DNA of 64,000 bases, taken from assembly GCA_002840095.1 (NCBI GenBank), contig PGZL01000005.1, positions 62,001 to 126,000 on the forward strand, given 5' to 3'. The DNA comes from Gammaproteobacteria bacterium HGW-Gammaproteobacteria-1 (GTDB lineage Bacteria; Pseudomonadota; Gammaproteobacteria; Thiohalomonadales; Thiohalomonadaceae). The position numbers and the translations under genes were made by a program. The notes beneath the pieces are model-generated. The model made no database searches. It was not told the origin of the DNA and worked only from the letters and a program-made list of their open reading frames with translations. This document shows positions 30,005 through 40,486 of this stretch, piece after piece. Every line of letters begins with the position of its first letter. Within the stretch, counting starts at the first letter, position 1.

Positions 30005-30451
30005 TTGAACACGATGGACATACACGAAATTCTCGAACACCTGCCGCACCGCTATCCGTTTCTGTTGGTGGACAAGGTCGTCGATTACAAGCCCGGCGAA
30101 TACCTGATCGGCGTGAAGAACGTTTCCTTCAACGAGCCGTTTTTCACCGGTCATTTTCCGCAGCGCCCGGTGTTTCCCGGCGTGCTGATCATGGAGGCGC
30201 TGGCCCAGGCCACCGGCCTGCTGGCATTCAAGACCCAGGGCAAGAAGCCGGACGGCAGCTCATTGTATTACTTTGCCGGTATCGACAATTGCCGCTTCAA
30301 GCAGCCGGTGGAGCCGGGCGATCAGTTGTTCCTTGAGGTGAAACTGGTGACCACCAAGCGCAACATCTGGAAGTTCAGCGCCGAGGCCAAGGTGGACGGC
30401 AAGGTCGTCGCCAGCGCCGAGCTGATGTGCGCGGAGCAGGTGATGGCATGA
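30005..30451 (+). CDS. fabZ: 3-hydroxyacyl-[ACP] dehydratase FabZ
   Basis: Dehydrates 3-hydroxyacyl-ACP in fatty-acid elongation and competes with LpxA and LpxD for hydroxyacyl-ACP. The 148-aa hotdog fold has catalytic H50 and E64 ([20 protein letters not shown]). Two starts are possible: TTG at 30005, well spaced from an AAAGGG SD, and ATG at 30014. Both give family-like N-termini. It overlaps lpxA by 4 bp. Confidence 0.95.
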   Translation: MNTMDIHEILEHLPHRYPFLLVDKVVDYKPGEYLIGVKNVSFNEPFFTGHFPQRPVFPGVLIMEALAQATGLLAFKTQGKKPDGSSLYYFAGIDNCRFKQPVEPGDQLFLEVKLVTTKRNIWKFSAEAKVDGKVVASAELMCAEQVMA

Positions 30452-31221
30452 ACATCCACCCCACCGCCATAGTCGATCCCCAGGCCCGTGTTGGCGCGGG
30501 CGTCAGCATCGGCGCCTATTCCATCATCGGTGCCGGTGTGGAAATCGGTGACGGCACCTGGATAGGTCCGCACGTGGTCATCAACGGACCGACCCGCATC
30601 GGCCGCGACAACAAGATCCACCAGTTCGCCTCTCTCGGCGAGGCACCGCAGGACAAGAAGTACAACGGCGAGCCCACCGAGCTGGTCATCGGCGATCGCA
30701 ACATCATCCGCGAGTACGTCACCATGAACCGCGGTACGCCGACCGGCGGCGGCGTCACCCGTGTCGGCAACGACGGGCTGTTCATGGCCTACATCCACAT
30801 CGCCCACGACTGCCAGATCGGCGACCGGGTGATCTTTTCCAACAATGCCTCCCTGGCCGGCCATGTGCACGTGGGCGATCAGGTGATCCTGTCCGGTTTC
30901 ACCCTGGTGCATCAGTTCTGCTCCATCGGCGCCCACGCCTTCACCGGCATGGGCAGCGGCATCTCCAAGGACGTGCCGCCCTATCTGATGGTGGCGGGAA
31001 ATCCGGCGGAGCCTCACGGCATAAACAAGGAAGGCCTGAAGCGCCGCGGCTTCTCGCCGCAGTCGATCCAGACCCTGCGCCAGGCCTACAAGGTGCTGTA
31101 CCGCTCCGGCCTGTCGCTGGAAGAGGCGACGGTGCGGCTGAAGGAAATGGCGGAAACCTGCGACGAGTTGAAGCCCTTCGTCGAGTTCATGGACAACTCC
31201 AAGCGCAGCATCGTCCGGTAG
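30448..31221 (+). CDS. lpxA: UDP-GlcNAc acyltransferase LpxA
   Basis: First step of lipid A synthesis. The 257-aa protein is a left-handed beta-helix (~1-180) with a helical C-terminus. Catalytic H120 (IHIAHDC) corresponds to E. coli H125 and H155 to H160. The position matching the E. coli hydrocarbon ruler G173 is M168 (AFTGMGSG), as in Pseudomonas aeruginosa, which predicts a C10 3-hydroxyacyl donor. With gnnA and gnnB nearby the acceptor may be UDP-GlcNAc3N, giving an amide at C3. It is the last plus-strand gene before a large palindromic island. Confidence 0.96.
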   Translation: MNIHPTAIVDPQARVGAGVSIGAYSIIGAGVEIGDGTWIGPHVVINGPTRIGRDNKIHQFASLGEAPQDKKYNGEPTELVIGDRNIIREYVTMNRGTPTGGGVTRVGNDGLFMAYIHIAHDCQIGDRVIFSNNASLAGHVHVGDQVILSGFTLVHQFCSIGAHAFTGMGSGISKDVPPYLMVAGNPAEPHGINKEGLKRRGFSPQSIQTLRQAYKVLYRSGLSLEEATVRLKEMAETCDELKPFVEFMDNSKRSIVR

Positions 31222-31240
31222 GTAAAGCCAAAAGCGGTTA

Positions 31241-31465
31241 AACGCAAAGGCGCGAAGAACGCAAAGCGTTTACCCCGAAAATCCAACGCAGAGGCGCAGA
31301 GGCGCAGAGTAAACCAGTTCACAATCTCTGCGTTCTCTGCGCCTCTGCGTTGAGGATTTGACGTTTTCTTCCTTGCCAACGTGACGGGTTGCGCTGTGCT
31401 CCACCCATCCTGCCGGGTCCGCATCAAAACCTTTGCGTCCTTTGCGTTCTTCGCGCCTTTGCGTT
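31241..31465. repeat. Nested palindromic island between lpxA and lpxB
   Basis: The outer arms are a perfect 26-bp inverted repeat (31241-31266 and 31440-31465) built from CGCAAAGG/CGCGAAGA words. Inside lies a second hairpin with arms of CGCAGAGG words (31280-31309 and 31326-31358) and, further right, a GGGTTGCGC..CCACCCATCC segment related to the element at 46339-46420. The two flanking genes converge on this island, so it could end transcription from both sides, although no T tract follows either stem. Confidence 0.9.
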
Positions 31466-31484
31466 GAAGTCTTTTGACTTTGAC

Positions 31485-32621
31485 TCAGTCTGCCGCGAGC
31501 ACGTCCAGCACCACGCGTGCCACATTCTCTGAGCCGCCGGCGGCGCCCAGCTTCTCCCGCACCAGTTTCAGTCGCTCCCGCATTTGCGCATTGCGCGCGT
31601 CGTCGTAGACAAGACTTTCAGCCTCGGCGGCGATGTTCTCCGCCGTGGCCTCGTGCTGGATCAGTTCCGGCGCAATGCGTTCGCCGGCGACGATGTTGCA
31701 CAGTGCGAGATGGTCCACCTTGATCATACGGCTCATGATGCGGTAGCTGAGTGGTGCGATTTTGTAGATTACCGCCAACGGCGTGCGCATCAGGGCGATT
31801 TCGAGGGTGGCGGTGCCGGCTGCGCTGACGATGGCGTCACAGGCGATCATGACGTCGTAGGAACGGCCGGGCACGACAGTGATCGGTACGGTGCGTCCGG
31901 CGAAGTAGGGTGCCAGGTCCGCTTCATTCAGGGTCGATGCACGCGGCAGGATGAATTGCAGGTCCGGGTGTTTCGCATGCATCAGGGCGGCAGTGTCGAG
32001 CAGAACCGGCAGCAGGCGTTGAATTTCGCTGCGGCGGCTGCCGGGAAACAGTCCCAGTAGCTTGCGCGCCGGATCCAGGCCAAATTCGCGGCATGCACCG
32101 TCGCGGTCGTAGGCGCTGCCCACTTCCTCCACCAGCGGATGGCCGACGAAGGTGACCGGAACGTCGGCGTTGCGATAGAACGGCTCCTCGAAGGGAAACA
32201 CCACCGCCATGTGATCCACCAGTTCGCGGATGCGATGCACGCGTTCCTGGCGCCAGGCCCAGATCTGCGGGCTGATGTAGAACAACACCTTGATGCCCAG
32301 TTCCTTCGCCGTCCTGGCCAGGCGCAGGTTGAAATCGGGATAGTCCACCAGGATCAGCAGGTCGGGCCGTTCCTCACGCAGCTTGCGCCGCATCAGTCGC
32401 AGGGCGCCGTAAATGGTGGGGAAGTGCGCCAGTACCTCGAACAGGCCGACCACCGCCATGACACGCGAGTCCACCAGCGTCTCCACACCCTCGGCACGCA
32501 GCTGATCGCCGCCGATGCCGAAAAAGCGCAGGTCGGGTCGCAGGCGCTTGACCGCGCGCACCAGTCCTGCGGCGCGGGAGTCGCCGGAGGCCTCCCCGGC
32601 AATGATCATGATCTTGTTCAT
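31485..32621 (-). CDS. lpxB: Lipid-A-disaccharide synthase LpxB
   Basis: Glycosyltransferase (GT19) that joins UDP-2,3-diacylglucosamine to lipid X. The 378-aa protein has IIAGEASGDSRAAGLV at the N-terminus, FYISPQIWAWRQERVHRI near residue 115, FEEPFYRNADVPVTFVGHPL, GLFPGSRRSEI and VSAAGTATLEIAL. It is on the minus strand, opposite to lpxA and rnhB, which departs from the usual collinear order. An AGGG lies 14 nt before the ATG, and a repeat arm lies just upstream of that. gnnB and gnnA are upstream on the same strand. Confidence 0.96.
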   Translation of the reverse strand: MNKIMIIAGEASGDSRAAGLVRAVKRLRPDLRFFGIGGDQLRAEGVETLVDSRVMAVVGLFEVLAHFPTIYGALRLMRRKLREERPDLLILVDYPDFNLRLARTAKELGIKVLFYISPQIWAWRQERVHRIRELVDHMAVVFPFEEPFYRNADVPVTFVGHPLVEEVGSAYDRDGACREFGLDPARKLLGLFPGSRRSEIQRLLPVLLDTAALMHAKHPDLQFILPRASTLNEADLAPYFAGRTVPITVVPGRSYDVMIACDAIVSAAGTATLEIALMRTPLAVIYKIAPLSYRIMSRMIKVDHLALCNIVAGERIAPELIQHEATAENIAAEAESLVYDDARNAQMRERLKLVREKLGAAGGSENVARVVLDVLAAD

Positions 32622-32634
32622 GAAGTAAAACCCT

Positions 32635-32722
32635 GTCGCAGAGACGCAGAGTCGCAGAGCAGAACAATGAGAGTATCTGTAATCAACTCATATACTCCGC
32701 GTCTCTGCGCCTCTGCGGCGGG
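32635..32722. repeat. CGCAGAG-word inverted element between gnnB and lpxB
   Basis: The left arm (32635-32660) and right arm (32695-32722) consist of three CGCAGAGAC/CTCTGCGTC words each. An inner GAGTAT/ATACTC pair lies in the loop. It fills the gap between the gnnB stop and the lpxB start, so it would be transcribed within that operon. Confidence 0.8.
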
Positions 32723-32730
32723 TTGTGTTT

Positions 32731-33831
32731 TTACGCTTGAACTACGCCGCGGATGACGGCGAGCACTTCATCCACCTGGGCGTCGGTCAGTTCCGGGAAG
32801 ATGGGCAGCGACAGGCACTGCGCGGCAATCTTTTCGCTTACCGGTAGCTTTACCCCGGCACAGGTGTCGGCGAAGGCCTTCTGCTGGTGCAGCGGGATCG
32901 GGTAGTAGATGGCGTTGGCGATCTGCGCCTCGTTCAGCGCCTTGTTGATGGCATCGCGTTTGGGCGAGAGCAGGGTGTACTGGTGGTATACATGGCGGCC
33001 CTTGCCGTCCTCGAACGGCGGCACCACGTCGGGCATCTGGGCCAGCGCGGCGCTGTAACGGTGCGCCGCACGGCGGCGGCCGTCGTTGAACTGTTCGATG
33101 CGCTTCAGCTTCACGCGCAGGATCACCGCCTGCAACTCATCGAGGCGGCTGTTGTAGCCGATGATGTCGTGGTGATAGCGCACCTTGCTGCCGTGGTTGC
33201 GCAGCATGCGCAGGGTCTCGGCCAATTGGGCGTCGTTGGTGGTGACCATGCCGCCGTCGCCGTAGCAGCCCAGGTTCTTGCTGGGGAAGAAGCTGTGGCA
33301 GCCGGCCAGGCCGATGCCGCCGGTCATCCGGTCGCCGTAGGCGGCGCCGAAGGACTGGGCGCAGTCCTCGATCACCTGCAGCCCATGCTTTTCCGCCAGC
33401 GCCATCAGCGGCGCCATGTCCACCGGCTGGCCGAACAGGTGCACCGGGATGATGGCCTTGGTACGCGGAGTGATGGCTGCTTCGAGCAGATTGACGTCGA
33501 GATTGAAGGTGCGCGGATCGATATCGACGAACACCGGCGTGGCGCCGACGTAGGCGATGGCCTCGGCGGTGGCGATGAAGGTGAAGGGGGAGGTGATGAC
33601 CTCGTCGCCCTGCTTCAGGCCGGCGGCGCGCACGGCGAGGTGCAGCGCATCGGTGCCGTTGGCGCAGCTGATGGCATGCTCCACGCCCAGATATTCGGCG
33701 GCCTCTTTTTCGAAGGCCTGCACGTTGGGGCCGAGGATGAACTGGGTGTTCTCCAGCGCCTGCAGGATGCCGCTGTCGATTTCATCCTTGAAGGACTGGT
33801 ACTGACCCTTGAGGTCTACCATGGGGATCAT
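32731..33831 (-). CDS. gnnB: DegT/DnrJ/EryC1 aminotransferase, probable GnnB
   Basis: The 366-aa PLP enzyme of the sugar aminotransferase family begins MIPMVDLKGQYQSF. The PLP-binding Lys is K185 in FFPSKNLGCYGDGGM, and a VIEDCAQSFGA block is present. GnnB transaminates UDP-3-keto-GlcNAc to UDP-GlcNAc3N, using glutamate as donor in the characterised enzyme. The assignment rests on context: it sits between lpxB and a Gfo/Idh/MocA oxidoreductase in the lipid A cluster. WbpE/WlbC-type O-antigen enzymes are close relatives, but their partner acetyltransferase is absent here. GGAGA SD precedes the ATG; 13 nt separate it from gnnA. Confidence 0.78.
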   Translation of the reverse strand: MIPMVDLKGQYQSFKDEIDSGILQALENTQFILGPNVQAFEKEAAEYLGVEHAISCANGTDALHLAVRAAGLKQGDEVITSPFTFIATAEAIAYVGATPVFVDIDPRTFNLDVNLLEAAITPRTKAIIPVHLFGQPVDMAPLMALAEKHGLQVIEDCAQSFGAAYGDRMTGGIGLAGCHSFFPSKNLGCYGDGGMVTTNDAQLAETLRMLRNHGSKVRYHHDIIGYNSRLDELQAVILRVKLKRIEQFNDGRRRAAHRYSAALAQMPDVVPPFEDGKGRHVYHQYTLLSPKRDAINKALNEAQIANAIYYPIPLHQQKAFADTCAGVKLPVSEKIAAQCLSLPIFPELTDAQVDEVLAVIRGVVQA

Positions 33832-33844
33832 TGCATATTCTCCG

Positions 33845-34792
33845 TTAGAGGCCGGATTGTTGTTGGAACAATTCGCTGATGTGGATGGCGGTGGCCAGCG
33901 CGTCGCGGCCGTCCTCGCCGGTGACCGGCGGTTTGCCGCCGGTGGTGATGGCATCGAGGAAGGCCACGATCTCGGCCTTGATGGCATCGGAGTTCTCGAA
34001 GATGCTTTCCTCGGATTTGATCTCGGGGATGCCGGGGAACATTTCCTTCTCGCCCTTGCGATGCACGCTGAGGATCTTGTCCTGGAAGTCCACCGAGATG
34101 TAGGCATCGTGCTGGAAGATGCGCATCTTGCGCTGCGGCTTCATGCTGACGCGGCTGGCGGTGACGTTGGCGACGCAGCCGCTCTCGAACTTGATGCGGG
34201 CGTTGGCGATGTCCACTTCCTTGGTCAGCACCGAGACGCCGTCGGCGTCGATGTGCTGGATGGGCGAGCGCACCAGGCTCTGGATCACGTCGATGTCGTG
34301 GATCATCAGGTCCAGCACTACGTTGACGTCGGCGCCGCGCGGATTGAACGGGGCCAGACGGTGTGATTCGATGAAGCGCGGCTCGGACAGCACGCCGTTG
34401 AGAGCCAGCACGGCGGCATTGAAGCGCTCCAGATGGCCGACCTGCAGCACCAGCTTGTTGCGCGCGGCAATGGCGACCAGCTCGTCGGCCTCGGCCACGG
34501 TGACGGTGATGGGTTTTTCCAGCAGGACGTGGATGCCGTTGTCGAGGAAAAACTTCGCCACTTCGTAGTGGCGCTGGGTCGGCACCACGATGCTGACGGC
34601 CTGCACCTTGCCGGCCAGCTGACGGTAATCGGTCAGCGCCTCGGTGTTGCATTCGGCGGCCACCCGGGCGGCGGTTTCGCCGTTGGCGTCGACCACGGCG
34701 ACCAGTTCGGAGTTGGGGAGGGCGGCGTATTTCTGGGCATGGAACCGCCCCAGATAGCCCACGCCGATCACCGCCGTCTTGATTCTGTTCAT
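33845..34792 (-). CDS. gnnA: Gfo/Idh/MocA oxidoreductase, probable UDP-GlcNAc 3-dehydrogenase GnnA
   Basis: The 315-aa protein has an N-terminal Rossmann fold (VIGVGYLGRFHAQ), the family EKP motif at 92-94 (LLEKPITVT), and a C-terminal alpha/beta domain with GHLERFNAA near 119 and LDLMIHDIDVI (His in the active site). GnnA oxidises the 3-OH of UDP-GlcNAc with NAD+. Identification depends on the neighbours gnnB and lpxB; WbpB/WlbA-type dehydrogenases acting on UDP-GlcNAcA are the main alternative. The ATG has only a weak SD. It is the first gene of gnnA-gnnB-lpxB. Confidence 0.75.
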   Translation of the reverse strand: MNRIKTAVIGVGYLGRFHAQKYAALPNSELVAVVDANGETAARVAAECNTEALTDYRQLAGKVQAVSIVVPTQRHYEVAKFFLDNGIHVLLEKPITVTVAEADELVAIAARNKLVLQVGHLERFNAAVLALNGVLSEPRFIESHRLAPFNPRGADVNVVLDLMIHDIDVIQSLVRSPIQHIDADGVSVLTKEVDIANARIKFESGCVANVTASRVSMKPQRKMRIFQHDAYISVDFQDKILSVHRKGEKEMFPGIPEIKSEESIFENSDAIKAEIVAFLDAITTGGKPPVTGEDGRDALATAIHISELFQQQSGL

Positions 34793-35144
34793 CGCACGCT
34801 CGTCCGGGCCCCGGGCCCCCTGAAAATGAAGCGGCAAATGGTCGCATTTACCGCCCGCCAACGCAACGAAACCGAAAAGACTCGCCGCTGAGGGCGCGGA
34901 GACGCAGAGAAAAACATGTGAACTCTCGCCAGGGCGCAAAGGAAACAAGGTGTAAGAAAGCCAGTACCACCTCTCCTTTTTGATGCGTCGGTTCGGGAAC
35001 GCAACGTGTTGTATTTCTTGGCGCGCTTGGCGTCTTGGCGAGAGTACCTGCCGTTCAACGCACCGGGCCGCGCCTGGGGCGGACATGACGGCAGGCCGTG
35101 CGCCCGGTATGCTTGCCAACTTTACGCACATCCTGAAGGCGGTT
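34793..35144. other. 352-nt intergenic region between divergent gnnA and rnhB
   Basis: No gene is seen. The region holds a lone CGCAGAG-type arm (34886-34910) and a longer inverted element with CGCCAAGA-type words (34922-35047). The promoters for gnnA-gnnB-lpxB and for rnhB must lie here; no convincing consensus stands out. Confidence 0.7.
34886..35047. repeat. Composite repeat upstream of rnhB
   Basis: A single CGCGGAGACGCAGAG arm (about 34893-34910) is followed by an imperfect inverted repeat. The left arm is ACTCTCGCCAGGGCGCAAAG (34922-34941) and the right arm is a run of CTTGGCG words ending GGCGAGAGT (about 35018-35047). The second part is the same family as 59614-59690. Both flanks of the lpxB-gnnB-gnnA segment therefore carry CGCAGAG-family DNA. 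Confidence 0.75.
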
Positions 35145-35741
35145 ATGGAACGGCAATTCGGTCTGGAGTTCGGTGGCGGGGTGGTGCTGGTGGCGGGGGT
35201 GGACGAGGTGGGCCGCGGCCCCCTGGCCGGCCCGGTGGTGACGGCGGCGGTGATCCTCGACCCGGCGCGGCCCATCGACGGGCTGGCCGACTCCAAGAAG
35301 CTGAGCGAGAAAAAGCGCGAGGCGCTGGCCGAGCTGATCAAGGAACGGGCCCTGGCCTGGGCCATCGGCCGGGCCGAGGTGGAGGAGATCGACGCCATCA
35401 ACATCCTGCAGGCCACCATGCTGGCCATGCAGCGCGCCGTGGCCGGCCTCGACCCCGCGCCGCAGCATGCCCTCATCGACGGCAACCGCTGCCCCAAACT
35501 GCCGTGCAGTGCCGAGGCCATAATCCAGGGCGACGGCAAGGTGCCGGCCATCAGCGCGGCCTCCATCCTGGCCAAGGTGACCCGCGACCGCGAGATGGTG
35601 GAGATGGATGCCCTCTATCCGGGCTACGGCCTGGCCGGTCACAAGGGCTACCCCTGCAAGTCCCATATCGAGGCCCTGGAACGGCTCGGGGTGACGCCTA
35701 TCCACCGGCGCTCGTTCGGGCCGGTGAAAAAACTGCTTTAA
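35145..35741 (+). CDS. rnhB: Ribonuclease HII
   Basis: The 198-aa enzyme cleaves RNA in RNA-DNA hybrids and single ribonucleotides in DNA. Catalytic D20-E21 are in [13 protein letters not shown], the third Asp is in ALIDGNR and the fourth in VTRDREM. The start at 35145 has AAGG upstream and gives the usual length; in-frame upstream ATGs lie in or near the repeat region. dnaE follows, as in E. coli (lpxB-rnhB-dnaE-accA). Confidence 0.95.
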   Translation: MERQFGLEFGGGVVLVAGVDEVGRGPLAGPVVTAAVILDPARPIDGLADSKKLSEKKREALAELIKERALAWAIGRAEVEEIDAINILQATMLAMQRAVAGLDPAPQHALIDGNRCPKLPCSAEAIIQGDGKVPAISAASILAKVTRDREMVEMDALYPGYGLAGHKGYPCKSHIEALERLGVTPIHRRSFGPVKKLL

Positions 35742-35747
35742 AAACAA

Positions 35748-35835
35748 AGTTCCGGGTTTCGAGTTTCGGGCTTCGGACCCGAGGAAACGAAGCCCCGGCC
35801 CGCCTTTCGAAACTCGAAACTAGCAACCCGGAACT
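35748..35835. repeat. GTTTCGA-word inverted element between rnhB and dnaE
   Basis: The left arm (35748-35780) has AGTTCCGG followed by GTTTCGA/GTTTCGG heptamers. The right arm (35803-35835) is the complement with CGAAACT words ending AACCCGGAACT. The element lies between the rnhB stop and the dnaE start. It has the same architecture as the other word-based elements with a private 7-nt word. Confidence 0.82.
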
Positions 35836-35883
35836 GCGAAAGAGTCTTGCATCTCCCGCCCCAACTCCCGACACTTGCCCCCC

Positions 35884-38800
35884 ATGCAACCTTCCTTCGT
35901 CCACTTGCGCGTTCACACCGAATACTCCCTGGTAGACGGTCTGGTGCGGGTCAAGCCGCTGGTCAAGGCGGTGGCCGCGGCGGGCATGCCGGCGGTGGCG
36001 GTGACCGACCAGAACAACCTGTTCGCCATGGTGAAGTTCTACAAGGCGGCGCAGGGCGCGGGGCTGAAGCCCATCGTCGGGGCCGACCTGTGGATGGCCG
36101 GGGGGCAGGAAGGGGCGCCGCCGACGCGGTTGACCCTGTTGTGCAAGGATGCCGGCGGCTACCGCAACCTGTCCCAGCTCATCTCCCGCGCCTACATCGA
36201 GGGCCAGCACCGCGGTATCCCCATCATCGAGCGCGACTGGCTGAACGGCCACGTTCACGGCCTCATCGCCCTGTCCGGGGGCCGGGATGGTGACGTAGGC
36301 CAGGCCCTGCTGGGCGACAACCGCGACCTGGCGGCCTCCCTCATCACCGACTGGCTGCGCCTGTTCGGCGACAACTATTACCTGGAATTGACCCGCACCG
36401 GCCGGGAAGGGGAGGAGACCCACCTGCACGCGGCCGTGGCCCTGGCGGGGATGATGAACGTGCCGGTGGTGGCCACCAATGACGTGCGCTTCCTCCAGCC
36501 GGGCGATTTCGAGGCCCACGAAACCCGCGTCTGCATTCACGACAGCCGCACCCTGGACGACCCGCGCCGGCCCAAGCGCTACTCCGAACAGCAATACCTC
36601 AGGACCCCGGAGGAGATGGCGGAGCTGTTCGCCGACATTCCCGAAGCCATCGAAAACACCATCGAGGTCGCCAGGCGCTGCAACGTCACCCTCACCCTGG
36701 GCAAGTATTTCCTGCCGGACTTCCCGGTGCCGGCCGGGCTGACCATGGACGAATTCTTCCGCCAGCAGGCCCATGAGGGCCTGGAAGAGCGCCTGCCCAA
36801 GCTGTTTGACGTCCAGGCCCCGGATTTTGCGGCGAAGTGCCAGCCCTACCGCGAACGGCTCGACATCGAGCTGGACGTGATCATCAACATGGGCTTTCCC
36901 GGCTACTTCCTCATCGTCGCCGACTTCATCCGCTGGGCCAAGCGCAATGCCATCCCGGTGGGGCCGGGCCGCGGCTCGGGTGCCGGCTCGCTGGTGGCCT
37001 ATGCGCTGACAATAACTGATTTGGATCCATTGGCTTACGACCTTCTCTTCGAGCGGTTTCTCAACCCTGAACGCGTCTCCATGCCCGACTTCGACGTGGA
37101 CTTCTGCATGGAAGGGCGTGACCGCGTCATCGACTACGTGGCGGACCATTACGGCCGCGAGAAGGTCTCCCAGATCATCACCTACGGCTCCATGGCGGCC
37201 AAGGCGGTGGTGCGCGACGTGGGTCGCGTCATGGGCCATCCCTACGGCTTCGTCGACCAGATCGCCAAGCTGATCCCCTTCGAGCTGGGCATCACCCTGG
37301 ACGACGCCCTGGAAAAGGAGCCGGCCCTCAAGGAGCGCTACGAGCGCGACGAGGAGGTGCGCAGCCTGATGGACATGGCGCGCCAGCTGGAGGGCCTCAC
37401 CCGCAACGCCGGCAAGCATGCCGGCGGCGTGGTCATCGCACCCACCGCCCTGACCGACTTCGCCCCGCTGTACTGCGAACAGGGCGCCCAGGGTGTGGTG
37501 ACCCAGTTCGACAAGGACGACGTGGAGGCCGTGGGCCTGGTGAAGTTCGACTTCCTCGGCCTGCGCACCCTCACCATCATCGACTGGGCCATCGCCAACA
37601 TCCGCCTGCAGACCGGGGAGACCATAGACATCACCCTGCTGCCCCTGGGCGATCGGCCGTCCTTCGAACTGCTCAAGGCCTGCCAGACCACCGCCGTGTT
37701 CCAGCTGGAATCGCGCGGCATGAAGGACCTGATCAAGCGCCTGCAACCGGACTGCTTCGAGGACATCATCGCCCTGGTGGCCCTGTTCCGCCCCGGTCCG
37801 CTGGAATCGGGCATGGTGGACGACTTCATCAACCGCAAGCACGGCCGCGCCAAGGTCGAGTACCCGTTCCCCGAGTTGGAGCCGATCCTGAAGCCGACCT
37901 ACGGCGTCATCGTCTACCAGGAACAGGTCATGCAGATCTCCCAGGTGATCGGCGGCTACACCCTGGGCGGCGCCGACCTGCTGCGCCGCGCCATGGGCAA
38001 GAAGAAGCCCGAGGAGATGGCCAAGCAGCGCGAAATCTTCCTCGAGGGCGCCGGCCGGCTCAACTTCGACCTGGTCAAGGCCGGGGCGCTGTTCGACCTG
38101 ATGGAGAAGTTCGCCGGCTACGGCTTCAACAAGTCCCACTCCGCCGCCTACGCCCTGGTGTCCTACCAGACCATGTGGCTCAAGGCCCATTACCCGGCGG
38201 CCTTCATGGCCGCAGTGCTGTCCGCCGACATGGACAACACCGACAAGGTGGTGACCCTCATCGACGAGTGCAGCAGCATGGGGCTCAAGGTGGTGCCGCC
38301 CTCGGTCAACACCAGCCGCTACAAGTTCACCGTGCGCGCCGACAATGCCGTGGTCTACGGCCTGGGCGCCATCAAGGGCGTGGGCGAGGGCGCCATCGAG
38401 GGCATCGTCAGCGAGTGCGAGGCCCACGGCCCCTATGCCGACCTGTTCGACTTCTGCAAGCGCATCGACCTGAAAAAGGCCAACCGCCGCGTGCTGGAGG
38501 CCCTGATCCGCGCCGGTGCCCTGGACGGCCTCGGTCCCAACCGCGCCACCCTGATGGCGGCGCTGCCCCAGGCCCTGCAAGTGGCCGAGCAGCACATGCA
38601 GAACCACCAGGCGGGGGTGGAGGACCTGTTCGGCTTCGAGCCGGCGGGCGCCGCCGACGCCTCCGGCCCCACCGGCTACGAGGAAGTGCCGGAGTGGAAC
38701 GACGAAATCCGCCTCAACGGCGAGAAGGAGACCCTGGGGCTCTACCTCACCGGCCATCCCATCGACCGCTACCTGACCGAGCTGGCCCGTTTCACCAGCT

Positions 38801-39339
38801 GCCGCCTGGCCCAGCTGGCCGCCGACCGGCCCCGCGCCGTGACCGTGGCCGGGCTGGTGGTGGCCCTGCGCACCCGGCCCACCAAGCGCGGCGACCGCAT
38901 GGCCTTCGTCACCCTGGACGACCGCAGCGGGCGGCTGGAGGTCACCATGTTCGGCGACACCTACGCCCGTTTCCAGCATCTGATCGCCCAGGACAAGGTA
39001 CTGGTGGTGAAGGGGGAGGCGCGCCACGACGACTATTCCGGCGGCCTGGTGCTGCGTGCCGAGGACGTCTTCGACCTGGAACTGGCACGCAATCATTTCG
39101 CCAAGCGCCTGGTGGTGGCGGTGGACGAGGGGCAGGCCGGCAACGGCTTCGCCGACTCCCTGGAACGGGTGCTCGGCCCCTATTGCGAAGGGCGCTGCCC
39201 GGTGCACCTGGACTACGCCCGCCGCGACGCCCGTGTCCGCCTGGCCCTGGGCGAACAGTGGCGCGTGCGCCCCAGCGAGGAACTGCTGCACCGCCTGCAA
39301 CAGCTGGCCGGGCCGGACGCCGTGCGGTTGGAATACTGA
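35884..39339 (+). CDS. dnaE: DNA polymerase III alpha subunit
   Basis: Replicative polymerase of 1151 aa. In order: PHP domain ([13 protein letters not shown] at the N-terminus), the C-family polymerase core with catalytic D402 and D404 ([15 protein letters not shown]) and D556 ([11 protein letters not shown]), the [14 protein letters not shown] block near 360, the beta-binding and helix-hairpin-helix region, and an OB fold (~970-1060, [19 protein letters not shown]). ATG at 35884 gives the family N-terminus but no SD is visible. A repeat element lies ~48 nt upstream. Confidence 0.98.
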   Translation: MQPSFVHLRVHTEYSLVDGLVRVKPLVKAVAAAGMPAVAVTDQNNLFAMVKFYKAAQGAGLKPIVGADLWMAGGQEGAPPTRLTLLCKDAGGYRNLSQLISRAYIEGQHRGIPIIERDWLNGHVHGLIALSGGRDGDVGQALLGDNRDLAASLITDWLRLFGDNYYLELTRTGREGEETHLHAAVALAGMMNVPVVATNDVRFLQPGDFEAHETRVCIHDSRTLDDPRRPKRYSEQQYLRTPEEMAELFADIPEAIENTIEVARRCNVTLTLGKYFLPDFPVPAGLTMDEFFRQQAHEGLEERLPKLFDVQAPDFAAKCQPYRERLDIELDVIINMGFPGYFLIVADFIRWAKRNAIPVGPGRGSGAGSLVAYALTITDLDPLAYDLLFERFLNPERVSMPDFDVDFCMEGRDRVIDYVADHYGREKVSQIITYGSMAAKAVVRDVGRVMGHPYGFVDQIAKLIPFELGITLDDALEKEPALKERYERDEEVRSLMDMARQLEGLTRNAGKHAGGVVIAPTALTDFAPLYCEQGAQGVVTQFDKDDVEAVGLVKFDFLGLRTLTIIDWAIANIRLQTGETIDITLLPLGDRPSFELLKACQTTAVFQLESRGMKDLIKRLQPDCFEDIIALVALFRPGPLESGMVDDFINRKHGRAKVEYPFPELEPILKPTYGVIVYQEQVMQISQVIGGYTLGGADLLRRAMGKKKPEEMAKQREIFLEGAGRLNFDLVKAGALFDLMEKFAGYGFNKSHSAAYALVSYQTMWLKAHYPAAFMAAVLSADMDNTDKVVTLIDECSSMGLKVVPPSVNTSRYKFTVRADNAVVYGLGAIKGVGEGAIEGIVSECEAHGPYADLFDFCKRIDLKKANRRVLEALIRAGALDGLGPNRATLMAALPQALQVAEQHMQNHQAGVEDLFGFEPAGAADASGPTGYEEVPEWNDEIRLNGEKETLGLYLTGHPIDRYLTELARFTSCRLAQLAADRPRAVTVAGLVVALRTRPTKRGDRMAFVTLDDRSGRLEVTMFGDTYARFQHLIAQDKVLVVKGEARHDDYSGGLVLRAEDVFDLELARNHFAKRLVVAVDEGQAGNGFADSLERVLGPYCEGRCPVHLDYARRDARVRLALGEQWRVRPSEELLHRLQQLAGPDAVRLEY

Positions 39340-39356
39340 GTCCAAGAGCTGCAGTT

Positions 39357-39407
39357 AGTCCGCCATTGGCTGCCCAATTTGCCTCCATTCGCGTTCATTG
39401 GCGGACT
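39357..39407. repeat. Degenerate inverted repeat upstream of accA
   Basis: AGTCCGCCA at 39357-39365 pairs with TGGCGGACT at the end of a longer right arm (39387-39407, ATTCGCGTTCATTGGCGGACT). The right arm matches the arms of the element at 307-394 except for one base, so both belong to one family. The left arm has diverged after about 9 nt. Confidence 0.75.
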
Positions 39408-39516
39408 CGATTGCGGGGTGATTCGAAGTTGATACCCAGGGTCATATACGCTCCCGGCGGAAACGGCTAAACTAGCGCCACTTAACCGGATAACAACCAA
39501 TTCGCGCCTATCTCCC

Positions 39517-40476
<960 letters not shown>

Positions 40477-40486
40477 CTTTAAGGCA

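Noticed and set aside
31280-31358. Possible CRISPR array from repeated CGCAGAGG units
   Set aside because: Units are 8-9 nt, contiguous and without unique spacers, and they form inverted arms; no cas genes are present.
33832-34107. Extended version of gnnB reaching into gnnA
   Set aside because: The extra 92 residues are Ser/Arg/Pro-rich shadow of gnnA; MIPMVDLKGQY at 33831 has an SD and matches the family start.
35698-39345. 1215-codon open frame antisense to dnaE
   Set aside because: It mirrors dnaE in a GC-rich genome, has His/Gly/Val-rich composition and no domain; dnaE itself is unmistakable.
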